This document shows, piece after piece, positions 1 through 6,748 of a DNA stretch of 18,393 bases (positions are counted from its first letter, which is position 1; each line of letters starts with the position of its first letter). Under the pieces are notes generated by a model. It was not told the origin of the DNA. It ran no database searches and saw only the letters and a program-made list of their open reading frames with translations. A program made the translations under genes and the position numbers. The DNA is from CAIWXH01 sp964555675 (GTDB taxonomy: Bacteria > Chloroflexota > Chloroflexia > Chloroflexales > Chloroflexaceae). The DNA lies in contig CAZKTU010000123.1 in NCBI GenBank assembly GCA_964555675.1, forward strand, positions 1-18,393, written 5' to 3'.

Positions 1-1156
1 CCTCCGCCTCGCGCAGCCAGGCCGGCGCCTCATCGGCCTCGTTCGACGCCCTTAGCCCCAGCGGGGATGGCGGCGGTTCCTGCAGCCAGGCTGGCGGCTC
101 GTCGCGGGGCGAGGAGGCGGGCGCCACGGCGCCCGTAGGCTGATCGGCCGAGGGTGCGGCCTCGCGCAGCCACGAGGGCATCTCGTCGTCGCCCGCCGGC
201 TCGGCCGCGGGCTGATCGACCGCAGCTGGCCACGGAGGAGGCGCGGCGGGCGCCGGCTCATCGGCGTTGCGCAGCCAGGCCGGCACGTCGATCTCCTCGC
301 CGGCCAGCCGGTCTGTGGGCGGGCGCAGGGCTGCATCGCGCAGCCAGGCCGGCTCATCTTCGGCGGCAGACGCCTCGGCGACTGCCTCGCCCTCGCCCAG
401 ATCGCGCAGCCAGGCCGGCATCTCGGCGCTGCCTGCCAGGTCGGCGGGCGGGCCCTGCTCGGCCCTGGGCTGCCTGACCTCGTTGGCGCCGGCCACATGC
501 TGCAGCCAGTCCGGGATCTCCTCGGCCGTCTCATCGCCGGGCGAGCCCTTGAAGTTCGCCGAGACCGTGCTGGCGTCAGGGGTTGGCGTATCGTCGGCCA
601 GCCAGCCGGGGGCGGCCGGGTCGAAGCGGGGCTGCGAGTCGGGCGCCTCGGCCTCGATCCCGCGGGCCACCTCGTCGGCGGTCAGGTCGCGCAGCCACTC
701 GGGGACCCCGCTCTGGTCCTCCATCGAGCTGAGCGGCTCGGAGAGCGGCTCGGAGCGGGCGTCGGGGTCGTGGCCGATACTGCGCAGCCAATCGGTCGCC
801 CCGACGGGCATCTTGACGCGCGAGGTGGTGCTCTGCTGCTCGTCCTGCTCGGCGGCCTCGGCCTGAGGCGTCTCGCCGGCGGGGTCGTTCAGCCACGAGG
901 CGTCGACGAAGGGCTCGGGGCGCGCGGCCTGCTCCTCAGCCTGGGCGGGCTCCGCCAGGTCGGCGAGCCAGTCAGGGGTGACGCCCTGGCCTTCTCCGGC
1001 GTCATCGGCCACCTCGCCCTGGAGCTCGACCAGCCACGAGGGCATCTCATCATCGCCCCCCGCGGGCGGGGCGGCGGGCGGCGCAGGCGCTTCGGCGCGA
1101 CCGGGCGGGCGCGGCGGAAGGGGCACGTTACGAAGCCAGGGCGGCAGATGTTCCAT
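1..1156 (-). CDS. Trp-Leu (PxWL) repeat protein, partial (C-terminus beyond window)
   Basis: The frame is open from ATG at 1156 to the left edge: 385 codons and no stop. The protein is Pro/Ala/Glu/Asp-rich and acidic, with no membrane segment. Its striking feature is a short motif, roughly acidic-x-P-[ADES]-W-L-[RAQ]-[DNE], whose Trp falls at residues 7, 41, 63, 88, 123, 154, 185, 217, 249, 271, 294, 329, 357 and 380. That gives 14 copies spaced 22-35 residues apart with low-complexity linkers, plus a degenerate PPPWP near residue 310. The start codon follows the stop of the upstream membrane protein by one base (TGA-C-ATG) and lacks a clear Shine-Dalgarno, so translation is probably coupled. 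Similar WL-repeat proteins are familiar in Chloroflexota genomes, but I know of no assigned function. The regular short amphipathic motif in a disordered chain suggests a multivalent docking or scaffold protein; this is inference. The C-terminal domain, which might be diagnostic, is outside the window. Confidence 0.85.
   Translation of the reverse strand, partial: MEHLPPWLRNVPLPPRPPGRAEAPAPPAAPPAGGDDEMPSWLVELQGEVADDAGEGQGVTPDWLADLAEPAQAEEQAARPEPFVDASWLNDPAGETPQAEAAEQDEQQSTTSRVKMPVGATDWLRSIGHDPDARSEPLSEPLSSMEDQSGVPEWLRDLTADEVARGIEAEAPDSQPRFDPAAPGWLADDTPTPDASTVSANFKGSPGDETAEEIPDWLQHVAGANEVRQPRAEQGPPADLAGSAEMPAWLRDLGEGEAVAEASAAEDEPAWLRDAALRPPTDRLAGEEIDVPAWLRNADEPAPAAPPPWPAAVDQPAAEPAGDDEMPSWLREAAPSADQPTGAVAPASSPRDEPPAWLQEPPPSPLGLRASNEADEAPAWLREAE
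11..419. repeat. 16-bp exact repeats inside the WL-repeat gene
   Basis: The sequence GCGCAGCCAGGCCGGC occurs exactly at 11-26, 269-284, 338-353 and 404-419. On the coding (minus) strand it encodes the Pro-Ala-Trp-Leu-Arg core of the protein repeat. Other copies of the motif have diverged more in DNA than in protein, so the repeats look old in general with a few recently homogenised units. Confidence 0.9.
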
Positions 1157-1157
1157 G

Positions 1158-1823
1158 TCAGCGATCGAGGTATGGCGTATCGAAGCCGAGGAGCACACGG
1201 ACCCCGGCGACGAGCGCGCCAATAGCGGCGCCGATCAGCAGCCCGCGGGCGCCGGCCAGTGCCACATAGTCGTTGAGCCACTGGGCGGCGAGCCCGATGC
1301 CGGGCAGCGCGGCGACGGGCGGCAACTGGGCGAGCAGCGCCAGAGCCGCCACGACGACAATCACAATCGCCTCGGCGCTGCCGCGGCGCAGGGCCCGCAG
1401 GGCGGCACTAAGGCTGAAGAAGGCCAGCAAGGCCAGCAGGCTGGCCGCGAGGGGCTCGTAGACGATGCGGAAGAAGCTGCGAATCGGCACCTCGGCCAGG
1501 CTTCCGGGCAGCACGATCCCGGCGCGGCCCGGCAGCGGAAAGAAGATCCCGACGACGATCACGGCCAGCATGCCCAGGATCAGCACGAGGCTATACGCCC
1601 AGTCGGCGCTGCGTCTGCGCACGCGCCCGAGGTGCGAGGCCGCCACGCTGAAGACGCCCAGCAGCAAGGCGATCGCCGTGATCACCGCGGCCCAGTCGAC
1701 CAGCACATTCGCGGCCACCGCGAAACCGCCGCCGCCGCCGGCGTAGTCGACGAGCACGATCAGCCCGCAGACCCCGGCGATCAGGACAGCCAGCAGGCGT
1801 TTTGGATCTCGCAGCAGCGACAT
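1158..1823 (-). CDS. Six-helix integral membrane protein of unknown function
   Basis: 221 residues, almost entirely hydrophobic. Likely membrane helices lie near residues 9-28, 36-65, 75-95, 115-140, 150-173 and 194-215. They are separated by short loops, including a basic RVRRRSADW loop near 67-75 and an ALRALRRG loop near 140-148, which by the positive-inside rule would be cytoplasmic. I recognise no catalytic motif. It sits 26 bases downstream of the DUF6754-like gene, and its stop is one base before the start of the WL-repeat gene, so the three are almost certainly one transcript. It may be the membrane anchor or partner of the WL-repeat protein; this is inference from position only. Confidence 0.85.
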   Translation of the reverse strand: MSLLRDPKRLLAVLIAGVCGLIVLVDYAGGGGGFAVAANVLVDWAAVITAIALLLGVFSVAASHLGRVRRRSADWAYSLVLILGMLAVIVVGIFFPLPGRAGIVLPGSLAEVPIRSFFRIVYEPLAASLLALLAFFSLSAALRALRRGSAEAIVIVVVAALALLAQLPPVAALPGIGLAAQWLNDYVALAGARGLLIGAAIGALVAGVRVLLGFDTPYLDR

Positions 1824-1849
1824 ACGCTCTTCCGCGCTACGCTCAGGAC

Positions 1850-2650
1850 TTAGAGCGACAGAGGCAGGGGTGGCAGACCGAGGGCCGGCTGAAGCAGGCT
1901 GTAGACAAAGCCGCCGATCAGCAGCAGGATCACGGCTGTCCGTAGCACGTCCTGGGTCAGCAGGCGGGCCTGAGGCGGCCCGGGCGAGGCGACATACGCC
2001 TCGGCGGCGAAGATCTCTTCGCCGATCAGGGTCGCGGGCGTGGTGAGCATCATCAGCGGAAGGGCCAGGCTACTGGTGGCGCCCGCCACCTGGGGCAGAT
2101 CGCGCTGCGCCCCCTCCTCGCCGACGAGCAAGAACTCCTGGTTGAAGCCGCCCACCAGGACGCTGGCCTCGAGGGGCTGTCGCTCGTAGAGGGTGGCCAC
2201 CCCCACCGCGTAGGCCAACTCGTCGTTGTGGGCCAGCAGTTGCACCCGCGCCGGGTCGTAGTCCTGGGTCTGGCCGGCCACCTGGTAGGCCTGCCTCACG
2301 CTGCCGCGCAGGGCCAGGTGGGCCACGGCGTCGCCCGAGCTCACCAGGATGGGCGCGCCGTTCAGGGCGGCCTCGCCGGCGACTCGCTCGGCCACCAGCA
2401 GGCCGGCGATCAGCTCGGCCGTGGTGGCCCTGCTGCCGTCGGCGCCAAGCACGCTGGCCCCGGGGGCGACGTGGGTGGCACGACCCGTCTCGGCGCCGCG
2501 GCCCAGGGCGGCCCGCAGCGTCTCGAGGGCGGGCAGCGGACGACGGCTGGGCAGCCTGCCGGCCGACACCCGCGCGTGGTGCAGCCAGGTCAGGGCGACT
2601 ACGACGAGCACCACCAGCATCACAAGAATGGTAGCGGGGGCGAAGAACAT
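1850..2650 (-). CDS. DUF6754-like membrane-anchored protein
   Basis: 266 residues from ATG at 2650, preceded by a GGAGA Shine-Dalgarno. The frame is open further upstream to 2773, but that extension crosses the promoter and is not protein-like. One N-terminal helix (5-22) is followed by a basic stretch and the RRPLPALETLRAALGRGAE region (36-54). A soluble alpha/beta-looking domain follows (about 60-205), then an IGEEIFAAEAYV motif (209-220) and a C-terminal helix (237-254). This order of features resembles, from memory, the DUF6754 family of Chloroflexota; its function is unknown. It has its own promoter and begins the three-gene cluster with the six-helix membrane protein and the WL-repeat protein. 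The family assignment is recognition by pattern, not a search result. Confidence 0.8.
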   Translation of the reverse strand: MFFAPATILVMLVVLVVVALTWLHHARVSAGRLPSRRPLPALETLRAALGRGAETGRATHVAPGASVLGADGSRATTAELIAGLLVAERVAGEAALNGAPILVSSGDAVAHLALRGSVRQAYQVAGQTQDYDPARVQLLAHNDELAYAVGVATLYERQPLEASVLVGGFNQEFLLVGEEGAQRDLPQVAGATSSLALPLMMLTTPATLIGEEIFAAEAYVASPGPPQARLLTQDVLRTAVILLLIGGFVYSLLQPALGLPPLPLSL

Positions 2651-2713
2651 GGGCGGTCTCCGGCCGGCCGTAAGGTCACAACTCTTTACAGACTCGGCGC
2701 GTTTACTGCTTGG

Positions 2714-2742
2714 AGTGTAACCGAGCGCCCCCCCTTTGTCAA
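2714..2742 (-). promoter_or_regulatory. Sigma-70-type promoter for the DUF6754 gene cluster
   Basis: On the minus strand there is a perfect TTGACA -35 (2737-2742), a 17-bp spacer containing a run of seven G, and TACACT as -10 (2714-2719, 4 of 6). Transcription would start near 2707, giving a leader of about 57 bases before ATG 2650. It lies between the glycosyltransferase stop and the DUF6754-like start, so the lower three genes can be expressed separately. Confidence 0.65.
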
Positions 2743-2797
2743 CACTCCTCGCCAGTCGGCAGAGCGTTAGCAAGCCCAGGTCGTGGCCGCGCGAGCC

Positions 2798-5698
2798 CTA
2801 CCCGCCCTCTCGCGGCGTCGCACCCCCCGCGCCTGCGGCCCCATCAGCCGCACAGCGCTCGCTGCCCGTCGGGATGGTGGGCACGGGCTGCGCGTCAAAG
2901 GATTGAACATAGCGGTCCAGCTCGAAGTAGCGCACACTCGCGCCCGGCTGCTCCTGGCTGTAGATCGCGATCCGGTTCACGCCGTCGACGGTGACCATCC
3001 CAAACAGGCCGTAGTCCGGCGGGATCGCGGCATTGGGGCTCGCCAGGGCGATCAGGTAGTAGGCGGGCGGCGCGTTGCAGCGGTAGAGGCCGCGCGTGTA
3101 CCACGCCGTGACCTCGGTCGAGAGGTTGCTGGCGAAGGGCCCGCTCAGGACGCCCTGACGGTAGAGCTCGCCGACCGCCTTCCAGCCGTCGCGGCTCGGA
3201 AAGCCGAAGCGCGCGGCCTCGTCGATCGGCGTCTCGCTTTGGCTCGCAGAGAGCATGGCCAGCCGCGTCGACGGGAAGCCGCGCAGGTACTCGGGCGTCT
3301 GGCGCACGAACAGCACGTGGGCGTAGAGCGCCGCCACCAGGATCAGCATCGCGCCGGCCAGGGCCGCCGCCGCGTACAGCTCGGGGGCCCTACGTCTGAG
3401 GAGCGTGAGCAGCGCGGCGCCGCCCATTGCCACAATCATGATCGCAGGGGCCGCCGTCACATAGATGTGGGTCCGCGGCTGGGCCACGAGAAAGCTCATC
3501 GCGAGAAAGCCAAAGCTGAACCAGAGCAACAGCGCCCGCGGCCCCGCCTCGACGCGCGGCGAGAACGCCAGCGCCAGCAGCGGCGTCCCCAGGGCGAGCA
3601 GGCCCAGAGGGGCCGAGCTCGCCAGCAGCGACGCCCCCGGCCCACGCGAGAGATCGGCCACGCTCAGCAGCACCAGCCCGGCGACCCCGACGCTCAGCCA
3701 GCGGGGGCGCAACCGGCCCACGGCCAGCAGCACCAGGCTGGCCGCCAGCGTCCAGGCCCCCACGCTCACCAGCAGCCCGCTGCTGTAAAACGACGCCAGC
3801 CCGATGTTCGTCATCAGGTTGTTGTAGAGGGCCGGCCCGCCCTGCTGCCCGGTGCGCTCGCCCAGGTGTGCGACGACCTTCGGGAAGTTGGGGCTCAGCA
3901 CGAAGGGCACGTAGAAGCAGGCCAGCAGGCCGCCGCCAACCAGCAGCGGCGTCGCCAGGCCGCGGGCCCAGCCCGCCGGGCCCCAGCGCCGCGCCACCCC
4001 GCCGAGAACGACCAGCCAGAGCAGGGCCGGGATGCCGAACAGCGCGTCGTAGTGCCCGAGCAGCGCCGTCGCGATGAACAGGGCCGCCACGCCGAGGTAC
4101 GGCCCCGGCCTGACCTGCTCGCGCGCGAAGCGCCAGGTACACCAGAGGGCGCCCATCGTGAGCAGCACCACCATGCTCTGGTACTGGACGATCCGCGAGA
4201 AGGCGATCAGCAACCCGTCCAGAGCCAGCACCGCCCCCGCGATCGTCGCGGCCACGCTGCTCTGCAGCAGCTCGCGGGCGAGCAGATAGCCGCCCAGAAC
4301 TACGCCCATCCCCGCCATGGCGAAGGAGAGCCTGGCCGCCAGCTCGCTGAGATGGCCGCTGAGGGCCAGCGGGCCGGCGGGCAACAGCACCTGCACCGGC
4401 CCTTTCAGCTCGGCCAGCAGCACGTCGCCCTGCCCGGCGACCAGGCGCGTCGCGGCCAGCAGCACCGAGGCCTCGTCGTCGTGCAGCTCGTGCCCGCCCA
4501 GCGAGGGCAGGCGCAAGGCGGCCGCAAGCAGCAACACCAGCACGAGCGGCAACGAGCCGCCCGCCCGCGGGAGCGAGCCGCGACGCTGGAGCAACCGCCA
4601 GCCCAGGCCGGCCGTCAGCGCGGCGCACAGGACGCCGAGGGGCGCGCCCAGCACCCCCACTGGCAGCGCCACAGACGCCAGGGTGAGCACGACCTGCACA
4701 GTCAGGCCGCCACAGAGGGCGAGGAAGGCCACACTCGGCAGATCCACATCGGGCGGCGCGAGCAGCAGCGCGAGCAGGGCGCCCGGCAACCAGAGGGCCG
4801 GCACCGCTGCGATTGATCGCCAGAACCCCGGCAGCGGCAGCACCAGGATCAGGTAGGGCAGCGCCAAGAGCGCGACCAGGGCCGCGCGGGGCAGCCTCCG
4901 CGGCAAGGCCCCGGCCCGCCCGTAGCGGAGCGCGACCGCCAGGGTCGCCAGGGCCAGCGTAGCCCCGGCAAGCCAGGCCGGTTCGAGCCCCAGGGCCGCC
5001 TGCAGCGCCGCCGAGTCGTTCACCGCCTCGGTGCCCAGCCCAAGGGCCAGGACCAGGAAGAACCCCCAGCCGAGCATCAGCCCATGGCCCGAGCTGGGCG
5101 CCACGACCCCGATCGCGAGACGCGCGGCGCCGGCTACGAGGGCCGCGAGCCAGAGCAGCAGGCCCGCGTCGGTGAGCAGAGCGCCGAGGTTGGGCGCGCT
5201 GACGAGCGGCTGAAGCCGCACCCAGTCGACTGCGACCCCAAGCTCGCGCGGGTCATCGCTCCCCGGCTTGATCAGCGGGGCGACCAGCGCCAGGGCGCCC
5301 TGGTCGCCCGCGCCGTGCAGCTCCTCGGTCGGCAGCAGAACGCTGTAGACCCGCCAATCGCCGCCCGTCGGCAGCACGGCAGGGAGGTAGCGCTCGATGG
5401 GCAGATAGAGGTAAAGCGGGGTATCGGGCCGGGTGCTGTGCAGGCGCAACCTGAGGGCGGACGCGCCGCCATACAACCTGGGAAGCTGCAGGCTGGTGTT
5501 CGGGCCGCTCCAGCGGAACGAGGTCGAGCCGCTCTGCTCGGGATCGTAGAAGTTGATGGCGACGTAGGCGTCACCGGGGTCGCCGATGTCGAATGTTTTC
5601 GCGCGGGGCGCCGACAGGCTCGCCGCGATCAGAAGAATGGTGATCCCCAGGAGCAAGCCGCCGCCCAATAGACGCATCAGGCGCGTCGCTTGAGGCAT
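2798..5698 (-). CDS. PMT/ArnT-like membrane glycosyltransferase with N-terminal extracytoplasmic domain
   Basis: 966 residues from ATG at 5698, preceded by GGGGAA. A TTG at 5713 would add five residues but has no better ribosome site. The layout is: an N-terminal helix (about 5-30); an extracytoplasmic beta-rich domain (about 35-165) opening with DIGDPGDAY and closing with DDPRELGVAVDWVRLQPL; a first bundle of hydrophobic helices (about 175-370); then a glycosyltransferase-like core. That core carries HDDEA at about 406-410, the position where GT-C enzymes of the PMT/ArnT group keep an acidic pair in the first external loop, and KGP near 432, comparable with the KxP motif. GHYDALFG (about 548-555) and a soluble tail (from about 800) follow. 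It probably transfers a sugar from a polyprenyl-phosphate donor outside the membrane; donor and acceptor cannot be told. It is much longer than ordinary GT39 proteins. Confidence 0.8.
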   Translation of the reverse strand: MPQATRLMRLLGGGLLLGITILLIAASLSAPRAKTFDIGDPGDAYVAINFYDPEQSGSTSFRWSGPNTSLQLPRLYGGASALRLRLHSTRPDTPLYLYLPIERYLPAVLPTGGDWRVYSVLLPTEELHGAGDQGALALVAPLIKPGSDDPRELGVAVDWVRLQPLVSAPNLGALLTDAGLLLWLAALVAGAARLAIGVVAPSSGHGLMLGWGFFLVLALGLGTEAVNDSAALQAALGLEPAWLAGATLALATLAVALRYGRAGALPRRLPRAALVALLALPYLILVLPLPGFWRSIAAVPALWLPGALLALLLAPPDVDLPSVAFLALCGGLTVQVVLTLASVALPVGVLGAPLGVLCAALTAGLGWRLLQRRGSLPRAGGSLPLVLVLLLAAALRLPSLGGHELHDDEASVLLAATRLVAGQGDVLLAELKGPVQVLLPAGPLALSGHLSELAARLSFAMAGMGVVLGGYLLARELLQSSVAATIAGAVLALDGLLIAFSRIVQYQSMVVLLTMGALWCTWRFAREQVRPGPYLGVAALFIATALLGHYDALFGIPALLWLVVLGGVARRWGPAGWARGLATPLLVGGGLLACFYVPFVLSPNFPKVVAHLGERTGQQGGPALYNNLMTNIGLASFYSSGLLVSVGAWTLAASLVLLAVGRLRPRWLSVGVAGLVLLSVADLSRGPGASLLASSAPLGLLALGTPLLALAFSPRVEAGPRALLLWFSFGFLAMSFLVAQPRTHIYVTAAPAIMIVAMGGAALLTLLRRRAPELYAAAALAGAMLILVAALYAHVLFVRQTPEYLRGFPSTRLAMLSASQSETPIDEAARFGFPSRDGWKAVGELYRQGVLSGPFASNLSTEVTAWYTRGLYRCNAPPAYYLIALASPNAAIPPDYGLFGMVTVDGVNRIAIYSQEQPGASVRYFELDRYVQSFDAQPVPTIPTGSERCAADGAAGAGGATPREGG

Positions 5699-5750
5699 AG
5701 AGGCGTTCCCCAACCATGGTTCAGGTGCTGATTACACGCACACTTAGGTA

Positions 5751-5756
5751 AGTATA
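5751..5756 (-). promoter_or_regulatory. Possible -10 element for the glycosyltransferase gene
   Basis: In the relatively AT-rich gap before the glycosyltransferase, the minus strand reads TATACT (5 of 6 to consensus), about 53 bases before ATG 5698. No convincing -35 lies at 16-18 bp, so this is weak on its own. Confidence 0.35.
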
Positions 5757-5801
5757 GGCAGCCTCTGTTAAGAAAGATCGTAGATAAAGATGAGAGGGAG
5801 A

Positions 5802-6029
5802 TTAGTCGCGCGCGAGCAGCCGGCGCAGCTCGGCCCAGGCCGTCGTCTCCTGCAGGGCGGTCACCACGGGCTCGATCGCGGTGCCGCCCACCAGGGGCTT
5901 GCTGAAGGTGGCCAGCTGGCTACTGATCACATCGAGGGGGCTGAGCAGATCGAGCAGCATCGCGGCGGGCACGCGCATGCCCGAGCGCTCGATGCCGTCG
6001 GCCAGGCCCTGCAGGGGGTCGTCAGGCAT
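5802..6029 (-). CDS. Small unknown protein overlapping the SRPBCC gene
   Basis: 75 residues. The ATG (6027-6029) lies inside the last codons of the SRPBCC gene, whose TGA is at 6022-6024. This eight-base overlap suggests translational coupling. The sequence is largely helical in character, with a leucine-rich stretch (AAMLLDLLSPLDVI) and no Cys, His cluster or signal peptide. I do not recognise a family. It is the last gene of the phosphofructokinase operon. Its size and tight linkage argue that it is a partner of the SRPBCC protein; this is inference. Confidence 0.6.
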   Translation of the reverse strand: MPDDPLQGLADGIERSGMRVPAAMLLDLLSPLDVISSQLATFSKPLVGGTAIEPVVTALQETTAWAELRRLLARD

Positions 6030-6474
6030 GGGGGCGGCCCTCGACCTCGCGCTTGAGGGCCTCGAGGAACTCGCCGGCGAGCCGCTCGAAGCGGTGGCGC
6101 TGTGTGGCGTCGATCAGGCCGGCGACGAAGTCGGGCAGATCGAGCGAGTCGACCCGCTCGATGCGGTAGCGCCCATCGCCGAGGGGCGCCACCCGGCAAC
6201 GGTTGACCCCGGTGAAGGGCGGGAAGCTGATCCGGAAGGTGGTGGCCCGCGTGGTCGGCGAGAAGTCCACCACCTCCATGTCGCCGTGGACGATGGCGCC
6301 CCGCAGGCGAAAGCGGTAGCCCACCCCGGGCCGCTTGCCCGCGGGCAGCTCGACCTTGATCTGCTCCATGGCCGGCATCCAGGCCGGCCAGTGCCCGAAG
6401 TCGTCGAGCACGGCGAAGATCCGCTCGGGCGGGGCTGTGGTGACCGTTGTCGCGGTTATCTCGTAGCTGATCAT
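6022..6474 (-). CDS. SRPBCC (START/polyketide cyclase-like) fold protein
   Basis: 150 residues, the usual size for a single-domain SRPBCC protein. It opens with a beta strand and the APPERIFAVLDDFGHWPAWMPAMEQI segment region (about 14-39), typical of the family. Alternating strands follow (GYRFRLRG, MEVVDFSP, TTFRISF, RYRIERVDS), and a long C-terminal helix (about 120-146) closes the hydrophobic cavity. Such proteins bind lipids or other hydrophobic small molecules; the ligand cannot be inferred. The gene starts nine bases after the upstream 76-residue gene and overlaps the 75-residue gene downstream, all in the operon headed by phosphofructokinase. Fold assignment is confident; the biological role is unknown. 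Confidence 0.85.
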   Translation of the reverse strand: MISYEITATTVTTAPPERIFAVLDDFGHWPAWMPAMEQIKVELPAGKRPGVGYRFRLRGAIVHGDMEVVDFSPTTRATTFRISFPPFTGVNRCRVAPLGDGRYRIERVDSLDLPDFVAGLIDATQRHRFERLAGEFLEALKREVEGRPHA

Positions 6475-6483
6475 GTCGGCGTA

Positions 6484-6714
6484 TTACTGGTGGCCGCCGC
6501 GCCAATCGGCCCAGCGGCGGCGCAAGAGCTCGGCGGGGTAGCGCGCCGGCAGATAGGCGCCCGCCGCGGTCACCACCACTGCGGCTACCCCGCGCGGCAC
6601 GCTCCCGTAGGTCTGGGCGATCCTGCTATCGAGGGCAGGCTGATACAGCAGCACCGCGGCGATCTCGCGGAACGGCAGGTCGAGGCCGTCGTAGCCGAGC
6701 CAGAGCTTATCCAT
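6484..6714 (-). CDS. Small unknown protein between pfkA and the SRPBCC gene
   Basis: 76 residues from ATG 6714, 34 bases after the pfkA stop and nine bases before the SRPBCC start. It carries an acidic/hydrophobic N-terminus (MDKLWLGYDGLDLPF), a central alanine/valine-rich stretch (RGVAAVVVTAAGAYLPARY, about 42-60) and a basic, Trp-containing tail (LLRRRWADWRGG). I do not recognise the family. The Shine-Dalgarno is weak (GAGA), so it may depend on read-through from pfkA. Its codon use resembles that of the neighbours and it fits the operon spacing, which is the main reason to accept it as a gene. Confidence 0.6.
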   Translation of the reverse strand: MDKLWLGYDGLDLPFREIAAVLLYQPALDSRIAQTYGSVPRGVAAVVVTAAGAYLPARYPAELLRRRWADWRGGHQ

Positions 6715-6748
6715 CAGTCGCGGTCTCTACCAAACGCGCCTCGGCCCA

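Noticed and set aside
11..419. The regularly spaced 16-bp repeats as a CRISPR array
   Set aside because: Spacing is irregular (258, 69 and 66 bases between starts) and the repeats lie in frame within an open coding sequence, encoding the PxWL motif.
2783..4816. 677-codon open frame on the plus strand opposite the glycosyltransferase gene
   Set aside because: Its product is rich in Arg, Gln, Gly and His with no fold-like pattern. High GC with strong third-position bias keeps the antisense frame open. The minus-strand frame has clear membrane helices and motifs.
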